57,403 nt of DNA from JAFARZ01 sp035651595 (GTDB lineage Bacteria > Actinomycetota > Actinomycetes > Streptosporangiales > Streptosporangiaceae): assembly GCA_035651595.1 (NCBI GenBank), contig DASRFJ010000209.1, forward strand, positions 1 through 57,403. The letters are read 5' to 3'. Of the stretch, positions 26,452-33,853 are shown piece after piece. Each line of letters begins with the position of its first letter. Positions within the stretch are counted from its first letter, which is position 1. Under the pieces are notes generated by a model. The model searched no databases, had not been told where the DNA came from, and saw only the letters and a list, made by a program, of their open reading frames with translations. The position numbers and the translations under genes are program-made.

Positions 26452-27066
26452 TCAGGGCAGCCAGCCCGCTTCGTATGCGGCGCGCACCGCGTCGATCCGG
26501 TTGCGCGCGTTCAGCTTGGCCACGACGGTTGTGAGGTAATTCCGCACCGTGCCAACCGACAGATGCATGAACGTCGCGATCTCAACGGGCTCGGCGCCGG
26601 TCGCCGCTATCCGCAGGACTTCGCGCTCCCGCTCCGACAGTGGGTTCTCACCGCTCTCCCAGGCGGAAACGGCCAGCTGAGGATCGATGACCCGCCGCCC
26701 GGCGACCACGCTGCGGATCGCCTTGGCGAGTTCCTTCGACGGCGTGTCCTTGAGCAGGTATCCGGAAACGTTCGCGGAGAGCGCGCGACGCAGGTTTCCC
26801 TTCCGCCCGAGACTGGTCAAGATGAGCGTGGCGCAACCCGGCAGCTCCTTGCGCAACTGCGCCGCCGCCGTCAGCCCGTCGATGCCGGGCAGCGCGATGT
26901 CGATGATCGCGACGTCAGGCTGGTGTTCGCGTGCGTAGCGGATGATATCGTCGCCACGCTCGACTTCGGCGACCACCTTCATGTCTGGTTCGAGTTCGAT
27001 GAGGGCGATCAACGCGCCGCGCACCATCGCAACATCCTCGGCGAGCAAAATCTTCAGCGACAGCAT
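26452..27066 (-). CDS. NarL/LuxR-family response regulator
   Basis: 204 aa. Receiver domain with Asp56 in VAIIDIALPG as phosphorylation site and the acidic pocket at LLAEDV; C-terminal LuxR-type HTH (LSEREREVLRIAATG...VGTVRNYLTTVVAKLNARNR). GGGGAGG six bases before ATG 27066 is an excellent binding site. Transcribed ahead of the kinase with a 114-bp gap to its preferred start, forming a standard two-component pair. It faces E3 divergently, so the shared upstream region with its large dyad may be its target. Confidence 0.9.
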   Translation of the reverse strand: MLSLKILLAEDVAMVRGALIALIELEPDMKVVAEVERGDDIIRYAREHQPDVAIIDIALPGIDGLTAAAQLRKELPGCATLILTSLGRKGNLRRALSANVSGYLLKDTPSKELAKAIRSVVAGRRVIDPQLAVSAWESGENPLSEREREVLRIAATGAEPVEIATFMHLSVGTVRNYLTTVVAKLNARNRIDAVRAAYEAGWLP

Positions 27067-27331
27067 GCCAGCCTCCCCAAGCGGCGTCGGTCTTTCTGTA
27101 CATCAGCCAATAGTGAGTAGCCTCGGTGAGGTGCGCTGGCGGTCGCCCCATGCGATCATGGCACGGCCTGACCGCGAGGCTGGCGGAGGCGCGCGGACAC
27201 CACGCGGACGCGGCGGGCCTATTCACTAGACGCCACATGACGTGCGGGTCGCGTGACGAAAACCGCACATTCGCTCGGCCGCGAACCCGCCCTGCCGGCT
27301 CATCCGCAGATTCTTGCGCCGGCTCCTGCGT

Positions 27332-27395
27332 CGGCTGATCCGCCGACTCCTGCGCCGGCTTCGGCGCCGGCTGATCCGCCGACTCCTGCGCCGGC
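27332..27395. repeat. 28-bp repeat, 36-bp period
   Basis: A 28-bp sequence starting CGGCTGATCCGCCGACTCC occurs at 27332-27359 and again, identical, at 27368-27395; partial copies flank it (from about 27310). GC-rich, non-coding, and probably slippage-generated. Confidence 0.8.
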
Positions 27396-27560
27396 CCGTA
27401 CGCGGTTCCGTCGGCCGGTCCCATAGCCGACTCAACCGCTGGCTGCTCCGCTGACCCCGCCGACCCAACGGCCGACACATCCGCCGAGGCAAGGCAGCGC
27501 GACCCGTGGGGCGATTGCCCGATTTGCCCGCTATGCCGCGACGCCATGGTCATCCTTCAT

Positions 27561-27632
27561 GTTAGGAAAGTGCTTCGCGTTAGAAAAGGCGCCAGATCTG
27601 GCCCCTTTTCTAACATTGAGCACTTTTCTGCC
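27561..27632. promoter_or_regulatory. Nested dyad with four 10-bp half-sites upstream of E3
   Basis: GTTAGGAAAG (27561) and GTTAGAAAAG (27579) are direct repeats 18 bp apart; the mirror copies on the other strand are GTTAGAAAAG (27614-27605) and GGCAGAAAAG (27632-27623), also 18 bp apart. The inner pair forms a 36-bp palindrome (27579-27614) with 17 of 18 pairs matched, centred on GCCAGATCTGGC. It lies about 150 bp upstream of E3 and looks like a regulator array rather than a terminator, since no plus-strand gene precedes it. Confidence 0.65.
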
Positions 27633-27777
27633 ATGGAAGGCGCCTGCCTGCCGCCCCTGTAACCGCTTAAGCAACTCCAGTCACCTGGCATCGATGTCAG
27701 CAATGCGCAAGACGATGGGTCGGCGATCGCGAGGTATTTATACTGTAGAAGCCGAACTGGCGGAAATGGAGCTGTCG

Positions 27778-28734
27778 ATGGAAACGACTCTGGCCGGCAA
27801 GCTGCGCTGCCGCTTGTTCCTTCCAGATCAGTCTGAAACGACCTTTAAGAAACGCGGCTTTGCCGCTGCGGAGCCCTCTCGCCAGGCCAATCTGGAAAAG
27901 GTGGGTAGAAAGTTTCTCGAGGGCTTCGAATACGGGATGGCCGGCACCACGCTGGCGGACATCGAATCATCCCTTGAAAACGTCGAACCGACGTTCCGAG
28001 GATTCTCCTATGAGGGTTGCTCGATGGCACTCGCGGTGCGCGACGGGACCCGCCCGTTCGGGCAGCACTGGGTCCGGGATCTGCTCGCCAGCCGCGGCGC
28101 CATGCACGTCTACATGGCGTATATAGGGGTGGGGTGGGCTATGGCGCGTCTGCCGCGAATTCGCTGGCGCGCTATAGCGCCGCACGATCCGCTGCTGCGG
28201 TGGCTGGTGCTCGATGGATATGGCTTCCATCAAGCCTATTTCCACACGAAGAAATACGTCATCGGGCAGTTCCAGGCGCCGATCCCGGGATGGTCGCCGG
28301 CCAGTTACGCCCTGCGGGTCGCCGATCAGGGTATGGGACGTGCCCTGTGGTTCTACGGCGGCGCGGACGTCGAGCGAGTGGCCGCGACCATCGGCGCGTT
28401 CCCGGCAGGGCGCCGCGCCGACCTGTGGAGCGGCGCCGGCCTGGCGAGCGTCTATGCGGGCGGGGTGGACGCCGGCGAACTGTCGGACATGGTGCGGCTG
28501 GCGGGACAGTACCGGACGTACGCGGCCCAAGGCGCCGCGTTCGCGGCGAAGGCCAGGCTGCTGGCCGGACTGGTGACGCCGGGCACCGAACTCGGTGTCA
28601 AGGTGCACTGCGGCATGTCCATCGCCGAGGCGGCGGCCGTCACCGACGAGGCACTCCAGGACCTGCCCGCCCAAGACGGCGAGGTGCCCCGGTTCGAGAT
28701 CTGGCGCGAGCGGATCAGGGAGCGCTTCGAATAG
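27778..28734 (+). CDS. unbL: Enediyne biosynthesis protein E3 / UnbL (DUF1702)
   Basis: 318 aa. The sequence has the DUF1702/UnbL character (Pfam describes the family by the unbL gene): RCRLFLPDQSETTFKKRGF at the start, LEGFEYGMAG, FRGFSYEGCSMALAV, HVYMAYIGVGWAMARLP, LVLDGYGFHQAYFH and GRALWFYGGADVERV. E3 belongs to the conserved enediyne cassette but its reaction is unknown. ATG 27778 follows GGAG and gives the usual family length; the open frame extends 73 residues further without a binding site or homology. Unusually, it is 13.5 kb from E4. Its 3' end lies within a 16-bp tandem repeat that supplies its stop codon. Confidence 0.85.
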   Translation: METTLAGKLRCRLFLPDQSETTFKKRGFAAAEPSRQANLEKVGRKFLEGFEYGMAGTTLADIESSLENVEPTFRGFSYEGCSMALAVRDGTRPFGQHWVRDLLASRGAMHVYMAYIGVGWAMARLPRIRWRAIAPHDPLLRWLVLDGYGFHQAYFHTKKYVIGQFQAPIPGWSPASYALRVADQGMGRALWFYGGADVERVAATIGAFPAGRRADLWSGAGLASVYAGGVDAGELSDMVRLAGQYRTYAAQGAAFAAKARLLAGLVTPGTELGVKVHCGMSIAEAAAVTDEALQDLPAQDGEVPRFEIWRERIRERFE

Positions 28735-28800
28735 GCAGCGCTTCGAACAAGCGGTGCTACGAACAAGCGGTGCTTCGAACAAGCAGCGCTTCGAATAAGC
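28721..28800. repeat. 16-bp tandem repeat, five units, spanning two gene ends
   Basis: Five 16-bp units of AGCGCTTCGAACAAGC / GGTGCTTCGAACAAGC type, starting at 28721, 28737, 28753, 28769 and 28785. The first unit contains the E3 stop codon; on the other strand the array encodes the last residues and stop of the MFS gene. Confidence 0.9.
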
Positions 28801-29165
28801 GGTGTGCGGTCAGGACGCCGCTCGCCCGGCCGGCCGCCGGGTGAGCGGCGTGCCAGGCGATGCCGGTCGCGATGACGGCGGCCAGGCCCGCGGTGAGCAT
28901 GGCGGCGCGGTCGCCGGAGACGCCGCCCGCGGCGCTGACGCTTTCGGCCACCGCCGGCAGTAGCGCGGCGCCGACGGCCGCGCCGATCTGGCGGCTCGTG
29001 TTGATCATGCCGCCGACCAGGCCCTGGTCCGCGTCTGACATGCCGCGGCTGGCGATCACTAGGGCGCCGAACGCGGTGCCCGCGGTGCCGAATCCGATCA
29101 GCGTGACGATCAGCAGGACCGGGCTGTAGTGCGCGGCCGGCATGCCGGTCAGCACCGCGAAGCCC
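28757..29165 (-). pseudogene. MFS exporter, 3' fragment cut off by the IS
   Basis: C-terminal about 130 residues of a DHA2-type drug exporter, including two transmembrane helices (SPVLLIVTLIGFGTAGTAFG; LTAGLAAVIATGIAWH). It continues exactly where the fragment at 30808-31932 stops (...SRGMSD / ADQGLVGG...), after removing the IS and one copy of the 133-bp duplication. The final residues (from about HRLFEALLVRS) are encoded by the 16-bp tandem repeat. Confidence 0.85.
29033..29165. repeat. 133-bp direct duplication, left copy (IS target duplication)
   Basis: Identical to 30817-30949 except T at 29060 versus C at 30844 (132/133). Ends directly at the left terminus of the IS. Encodes part of the MFS protein in both copies; the one difference is synonymous. 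Confidence 0.95.
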
Positions 29166-30815
29166 TGACTTAGGTCAAGTTAGTGCGCACTTCCGCTGGC
29201 GCGGGCGATGGTGTCGAGGGCTTGGCGGAGGTCGTCGGGGAGCGGATCAGCGGCGGTGATGGTGTGCTGTCCGGCCCGGATCTCGATGGTGCGGTAGCGG
29301 CGCGCTGTCTTCACGAATTTCCTGATCGACCAGCCTGTCTGCGCCTCGATCCAGCGGCTGACGGCCATGGCCGCGAACACGATCGTCAGGTGGGCTTCGA
29401 TGGAGTCACGCTTGCGGTGGTAGATAGGCCTGGCCTGCAGGTCGTGCTTGGACATGCGGAAACTCTTCTCGATCTCGAAGAGCCGCCGGTAGGAGCCGAT
29501 CACGAAGTCCGCGGTGACCGGGGTGCCGTCGGGACATGCGGCGAGGCTGGTGATGTAGCCCTTGAGCCCGGCCAGGTCCCGTGCCTTGGCCTCTAGCTCG
29601 CGGTTGACGCTTTTCGTCGCGCCGTCCAGGGCGATGAACCGGTTCCGCTTGACCGGGGCCAGCCCGGCGACGGCCTTCGCTGCCTTGGCGACCTGCTCGT
29701 CGATTCCGTGCAGCGTCCTCCTGGCCCGGTCGGCTTTATAGCTGTAGTAGATGACCTGATCCCGCCGCTTGTCTTTCGGCCCGGCCGGCCAGGGCTGGAT
29801 GAAGACATGCCCGTCCGGGATCTGCTCGCCCGGGTGCTCACGCCGCCACTGCGCCACGACGTAGGGAACGTCGGGGATCTTCATGCCCAGGATGAACGAC
29901 AGCCCGGCCGCCTCGATCGCCTTCTGGTTCGCCTCCGAGATCATCCCCGCATCAGCGACCACCGTCACATCGGGCAGCTGGTGGGCGGCCATGAACGCCT
30001 CGATGACCGGCAGCATCGTCTTGGTCTCCGCCCGGTTGCCCTCGAACGCGGAGACCATCAGCGGGAACCCGTCCTGCCCGGTCAGCAGCCCGATCGTGAT
30101 CTGCGGCTCCAGCCGCCGCTCCTTGGAGAACCCCGGCTCACGGAAACCGTCCCCGGCATCAGTCTCGAAATACAGCGTGGACACGTCGTAGAGCACCAGG
30201 CTGGCCCGACCTAGCTTCGCGTTTGTCGCGCATGCCGCGGACAGCCGCTGCCGCCATGACTCCTGCGCATAGACCCGCAGGCGCCGCTCGATGGTGCGGT
30301 AGGAAGGCGGCGCGACGCCGGCCTCCTCCAGCACCCTGATGCTGTCCAGCTTGCTGGCCGGCTCGATGATCCGGGCCAGCACCAGCTGCCGGAACACGTC
30401 ATCCCCGCCGGCCGCGTCCTCGAACCCGAGCACCCGGTACGCGTACTCCAGCGCGCTGAGCAGGCAGCCCATCCGGGACGAGGTGATCGGCAGCGGCCCG
30501 GCCGGGCCCTCGCCGTCCAGCCCCAGGCCGAGCTCCAGCTGCCCGCGAGCCATCAGCTGCCGCGCCGCCGCCTTCAGCACCTCCAGCTCAGCCCCATCAT
30601 GCGCTGACCCGACGTGCTCGATGTCCCGCGACCCGCGACTCGACGAGTACACGACCTGCACGGCCGTGGCGCCTGACTTGGTCTTCACCGTCCTGACATA
30701 CGGCACCAGGCCACTGTAAAGCCATCGTTAGTGCGCAACTTCGGCTTCCGCGAACAGCAACCCAGCAGGTCACCACCCCGCCGCCACGACAGTCCCCAAA
30801 ACGTGGCCTAAGTCA
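29166..30815 (-). mobile_element. IS1634-family insertion sequence, 1650 bp
   Basis: Ends are imperfect 12-bp inverted repeats TGACTTAGGTCA (29166-29177) and TGGCCTAAGTCA (30804-30815), 11 of 12 matched when one arm is reverse-complemented. It contains one intact transposase and is flanked by 133-bp direct repeats of host DNA. Unusually long and variable target duplications are a reported property of IS1634. It interrupts the MFS exporter gene. Confidence 0.9.
29180..30706 (-). CDS. IS1634-family DDE transposase
   Basis: 508 aa, GTG start 30706. DDE candidates in the family layout: YDVSTLYFE (first Asp), VVADAGMISEANQ (second Asp), and FEIEKSFRMSKHDLQARPIYH (Glu), with the beta-rich insertion between the last two typical of IS4-related enzymes. 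Full length with no frameshift, so the element may still be active. The single synonymous difference between its flanking repeats suggests a fairly recent insertion. Confidence 0.93.
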   Translation of the reverse strand: MPYVRTVKTKSGATAVQVVYSSSRGSRDIEHVGSAHDGAELEVLKAAARQLMARGQLELGLGLDGEGPAGPLPITSSRMGCLLSALEYAYRVLGFEDAAGGDDVFRQLVLARIIEPASKLDSIRVLEEAGVAPPSYRTIERRLRVYAQESWRQRLSAACATNAKLGRASLVLYDVSTLYFETDAGDGFREPGFSKERRLEPQITIGLLTGQDGFPLMVSAFEGNRAETKTMLPVIEAFMAAHQLPDVTVVADAGMISEANQKAIEAAGLSFILGMKIPDVPYVVAQWRREHPGEQIPDGHVFIQPWPAGPKDKRRDQVIYYSYKADRARRTLHGIDEQVAKAAKAVAGLAPVKRNRFIALDGATKSVNRELEAKARDLAGLKGYITSLAACPDGTPVTADFVIGSYRRLFEIEKSFRMSKHDLQARPIYHRKRDSIEAHLTIVFAAMAVSRWIEAQTGWSIRKFVKTARRYRTIEIRAGQHTITAADPLPDDLRQALDTIARASGSAH

Positions 30816-31932
30816 GGTCTGACATGCCGCGGCTGGCGATCACCAGGGCGCCGAACGCGGTGCCCGCGGTGCCGAATCCGATCAGCGTGACGATCAGCAG
30901 GACCGGGCTGTAGTGCGCGGCCGGCATGCCGGTCAGCACCGCGAAGCCCAGCGCGGCGGCCGCGCCGGTCAGCACCAGCAGGCGCCGCACCCCGATGCGG
31001 TTCGCGAGCCGCGGGCCGAGCAGGCCCATGATGAAGCCGAACACTCCCTGCGGAGCGATCGCCAGGCCGGTGATCAGCGGCGACTCGTGCAGCACCTGCT
31101 GCAGGTACAACGACATGATCAGCATCTCGCCGCCGTTCCACAGGCCGAGCAGGAACGCCAGTGTGGTGCCGTCACGCAGGCCCTTCTGCCGCAGCAGGCC
31201 CGGGCGGACCAGCGGCTGCGGGTGATGCGTCTCGGCACGGCCGAACGCCACCGCGGCCAGCACCGCGACCAGGACCGCGGCGATGATCAGCGGGGACGTC
31301 CAGCCGAGCTGAGTGCCCTGGGAGACCGCGAACACCGCCAGGGCGACGGCGGCGGTGATGAGCAGCGCGCCGCGGATGTCGAGCCGTCCGGCCTGGTGTG
31401 GCACGGGGCCTGGCCTGCCCAGGATCCGCGGGGCGAGGGCCGCGGCGAGCAGGCCCACCGGGACGTTCACCAGGAACACGGCGCGCCAGCTGGTGAGCTG
31501 CACAAGCACGCCGCCGAGCACCTGCCCGGCCACGAAGCCCACCGACGAGACGGAGCCGTACAGACCGATGGCGCGGGTGCGTTGGGGCCCTGGGGGGAAG
31601 CTGGTGGTGATGAGCGAGAGGGCGGCCGGGGCGACGAGCGCGGCACCGGCTCCCTGGATGACCCGTGAGCTGATCAGCAGGATCGGATCCCGGGCCAGGC
31701 CGCCCGCCAGGCTCGCCGCGCTGAACGTGAGCAGGCCCGCCACGAACATGCGGCGCCGGCCGAGCAGGTCGGCGGCGCGGCCGCCGAGGATCAGCAGCCC
31801 GCCGAACGCGATCGCGTAGCCCGTCACCACCCACTGGACCTGATCCTGGGCGAGGTGGAGTTCGCGCTCGATGCTGGGCAGCGCCACGTTCACGATGCTG
31901 AAGTCTAGGAAGGATTCATGTTTTAAGGTCAC
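30808..31932 (-). pseudogene. DHA2-type MFS drug exporter, 5' part, disrupted
   Basis: 374 residues with about 11 transmembrane segments and family motifs: DFSIVNVALPSI, GGRAADLLGRRR (motif A) and VLGGVLVQLTSWRAVFLVNVPVG (motif C region). The frame ends in the IS (SRGMSD-LT-stop). The N-terminus is also abnormal: exporters of this class start with a charged segment and a full first helix, while here only nine residues precede DFSIVNV and the GTG has no binding site, so the 5' end seems replaced at about 31915-31932. In an enediyne-type cluster such a transporter would export product and confer resistance. Confidence 0.85.
30817..30949. repeat. 133-bp direct duplication, right copy
   Basis: Second copy of 29033-29165, starting one base after the right end of the IS (30815). 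See the left copy for the single mismatch. Confidence 0.95.
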
Positions 31933-31952
31933 AAATCCACTGGGACGGACAT

Positions 31953-32585
31953 GTGACCAAGAGCGCGAACGACACCGCCACCAGGCGGGTGACCACCGGG
32001 ATCGTGCTGGCAGTCGGCCTGTTCGCCGGCTCCGACTCCTACTCTCACATCTACACCCTCGCCCGTGACCACGGGCAGGCCATCGCCTCGGCCGCGCTGC
32101 TGCCGCTGGCCGGTGACGGGCTGATCGCCGCCGCGTCGTCGGCCATGCTGGTCGCCTCCCGGCAAGGGCGGGACGTGCCGGTGCTGGCGCGGGTCATGCT
32201 GCTGGCGGGGATCGGCGCCACGATCGCCGCGAACGTCGGCTACGGGCTCCATGCGGGCCTGACGGGCGCGCTGCTGTCGGTGTGGCCGGTGGCCGCCTAT
32301 GTCGGCTGCATGGAACTGCTCACCTGGATGCGGCGCAACACCGGGATGCACCCGCAGCCGGGTATCGCATCCGTGGATGCGGCAGCGGATGCGCCTGATG
32401 AGCTGGCTCGCCGCCGTCACTCCAGGGCACCCGGCCTGCTGGCGGCGGCTGAGGAGGCGTTCCCCGCCGCCGGGGCGGGCAACGTCCCGTCGCTGCGGGA
32501 GATCCAGCGCGAACTCCACATCGGGCAGGGCAAGGCCCAGCGGGTCCAGGCTCATCTGGCCGGCCGTCACGCGAACGCCGTCTAG
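31953..32585 (+). CDS. DUF2637 (SpdB-like) membrane protein of an integrative element
   Basis: 210 aa, GTG 31953 after GGGACGG. Four hydrophobic segments in the first 125 residues (TTGIVLAVGLFAGSDSYSH and so on) then a soluble helix-turn-helix-like tail (SLREIQRELHIGQGKAQRVQAHL). DUF2637 proteins are typical of actinomycete integrative and conjugative elements, where they are linked with plasmid spread between hyphae. No replication, excision or integrase gene remains beside it, so this is a remnant. It faces away from the truncated MFS gene with only 20 bp between. Confidence 0.8.
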   Translation: MTKSANDTATRRVTTGIVLAVGLFAGSDSYSHIYTLARDHGQAIASAALLPLAGDGLIAAASSAMLVASRQGRDVPVLARVMLLAGIGATIAANVGYGLHAGLTGALLSVWPVAAYVGCMELLTWMRRNTGMHPQPGIASVDAAADAPDELARRRHSRAPGLLAAAEEAFPAAGAGNVPSLREIQRELHIGQGKAQRVQAHLAGRHANAV

Positions 32586-32600
32586 GAAGGAATTAGGCAG

Positions 32601-32986
32601 ATGCATAAAAACGACAACGACGGCCGGTTCCCCGACGACAGCCGGGTCGAGGTCCGCTATCCCCGCACCCGGCAGGAAGAACAAGGCGACCGGTCGAAGT
32701 GGCCGTGGCTGCCAGCGACCATCGAGCAGCAGTGCGGCCCGGACGAGTGGCAGGTGTGTGTCATGGACAAGTCCGTCTCCGTGTTGCGGGACGGGCCCGC
32801 GCCCCGCGCGGCACGGCATCCCGGAACTTGTACTACCCGCTGTGCTACCGGGACTCCAGCGAGATCCGCCGGCCCGCGCCGGCAGTGGCCAGGCCCAGCA
32901 TCCCCGCACTGCGCCTCGACGCCACGCCGGCGCCGGCCGTGCGCAGGACCGCTACCCCGGGCGTGCGCAGGGGGCGGTCGCTATGA
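32601..32986 (+). pseudogene. Integrative-element hypothetical gene, frameshifted
   Basis: The first about 65 residues (MHKNDNDGRFPDDSRVEVRY to CVMDKSVSVLRDG) are in one frame; the natural continuation (RGTASRNLYYPLCYRDSSEIRR) is in another, ending in a TGA that overlaps the next ATG (ATGA). The 386-bp span is two bases over a multiple of three, fitting a one-base loss at about 32800-32820. Proteins of this pattern occur beside DUF2637 genes in actinomycete elements; function unknown. Confidence 0.7.
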
Positions 32987-33444
32987 CCGGGAACCCAGAC
33001 CTGCCCGGACCGGATACGGCCAGCAGCAGCCCCAGTGCGCTGAACTACTACGGCGAACTGGTCCGGCGCCAGTGGGAGGGCTGCCTCACAGATGTCTACG
33101 AGCAGATCCGCGACCCCGGCGCGTTCTTCGCCGTGCTCGGCGAGGTGATCGCCCGCAGGATCGATGAACTCGCCGACCATCTGGCCGGTGATGACCAGTA
33201 CGGCGAGGGCTACCTCGCCAAGGTCGCCCGCCTCACCGCCGCGCGGGACCACGCCCAGGAACAGGTGCTCGGCGAGTACCTGCTGCTCCCACCTGCGACT
33301 GACATGCCAGCGGACGACGACGAGCCGGCACCGGGTCAAGACAGGCCGGTGTTCGTGGATCGCGGCCACCCGTCGTGGGTGGAGGTCGATGCCGAACAGC
33401 GGGAACGGCTCGGCGACCCGCCCGGCGAGCAGGGCCGGCCGTGA
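32983..33444 (+). CDS. Integrative-element hypothetical protein
   Basis: 153 aa, ATG 32983 overlapping the preceding broken gene by ATGA. Helical central part (LVRRQWEGCLTDVYEQIRDPGAFFAVLGEVIARRIDELAD, read in parts) and an acidic, Pro-rich tail. No catalytic motif. Its order between a DUF2637 gene and a small membrane protein points to an element cargo or maintenance role, otherwise unknown. Ends in a GTGA overlap with the next gene. Confidence 0.65.
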   Translation: MTGNPDLPGPDTASSSPSALNYYGELVRRQWEGCLTDVYEQIRDPGAFFAVLGEVIARRIDELADHLAGDDQYGEGYLAKVARLTAARDHAQEQVLGEYLLLPPATDMPADDDEPAPGQDRPVFVDRGHPSWVEVDAEQRERLGDPPGEQGRP

Positions 33445-33635
33445 CCGCGAACGGCGCGGTGTCCTGGATCGAGTACGTGGCCAGCCTCGCCGCGCTGTAC
33501 GTCTACCCGACCGCGGTCGCCGTGGTCAGGCACGCCGGGAACATCAAGCTGGTGCTGATCTTGAACTGCATCCCGATCGCCTGGCCAGCCGCGCTGCTCC
33601 TGGCCTGCATGATGCCGCGCAAGGACGACCGGTAA
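33441..33635 (+). CDS. Small two-helix membrane protein
   Basis: 64 aa, GTG 33441. Two hydrophobic helices separated by a short basic turn (VVRHAGNIK) and ending in MMPRKDDR. The second helix has the composition of superinfection-immunity-type small membrane proteins, but the match is weak and the GW motif is absent. Last gene of the element remnant; a terminator hairpin follows 13 bp after the stop. Confidence 0.6.
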   Translation: MTANGAVSWIEYVASLAALYVYPTAVAVVRHAGNIKLVLILNCIPIAWPAALLLACMMPRKDDR

Positions 33636-33647
33636 CCCCTCACATCA

Positions 33648-33688
33648 CGAACCCCCGGGCAGCTACAGCAATAGCGCCCGGGGGTTCG
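33648..33688. terminator. Bidirectional hairpin between element remnant and BREX operon
   Basis: Perfect 13-bp inverted repeat (33648-33660 CGAACCCCCGGGC; 33676-33688) with a 15-nt loop, between convergent units: the element remnant on the plus strand and the BREX operon tail on the minus strand. Confidence 0.8.
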
Positions 33689-33853
33689 CTTTGCGGATGC
33701 TCTCGCCGGGGGGCGGTGAAGCCCTTTCTTGGCTGGCCGCGTGATCGTGACGGTGGAGGGCGGCGTGCGCGACTTCGGTCACCAGCGCCTTATTGGCGGG
33801 CTTGTTCCGGGACGGAGACGGGGGTGCTGGCCGGGGCTTCGGCTCTCGGCGCG

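Larger units (their letters stand above)
27067..27777. promoter_or_regulatory. Divergent control region between response regulator and E3
   Basis: 711 bp with no supported gene; a 212-aa minus-strand frame here is explained by the 36-bp-period repeat and GC bias. Contains a tandem repeat (27332-27395) and the four-half-site dyad (27561-27632). The last 150 bp before E3 are distinctly A+T-richer than the surrounding genes. Confidence 0.55.

Noticed and set aside
26915..27553. 212-residue minus-strand frame with repeated QESADQPA
   Set aside because: Its repeats come from the 36-bp-period DNA repeat, it runs into the response regulator gene in another frame, and it crosses no binding site.
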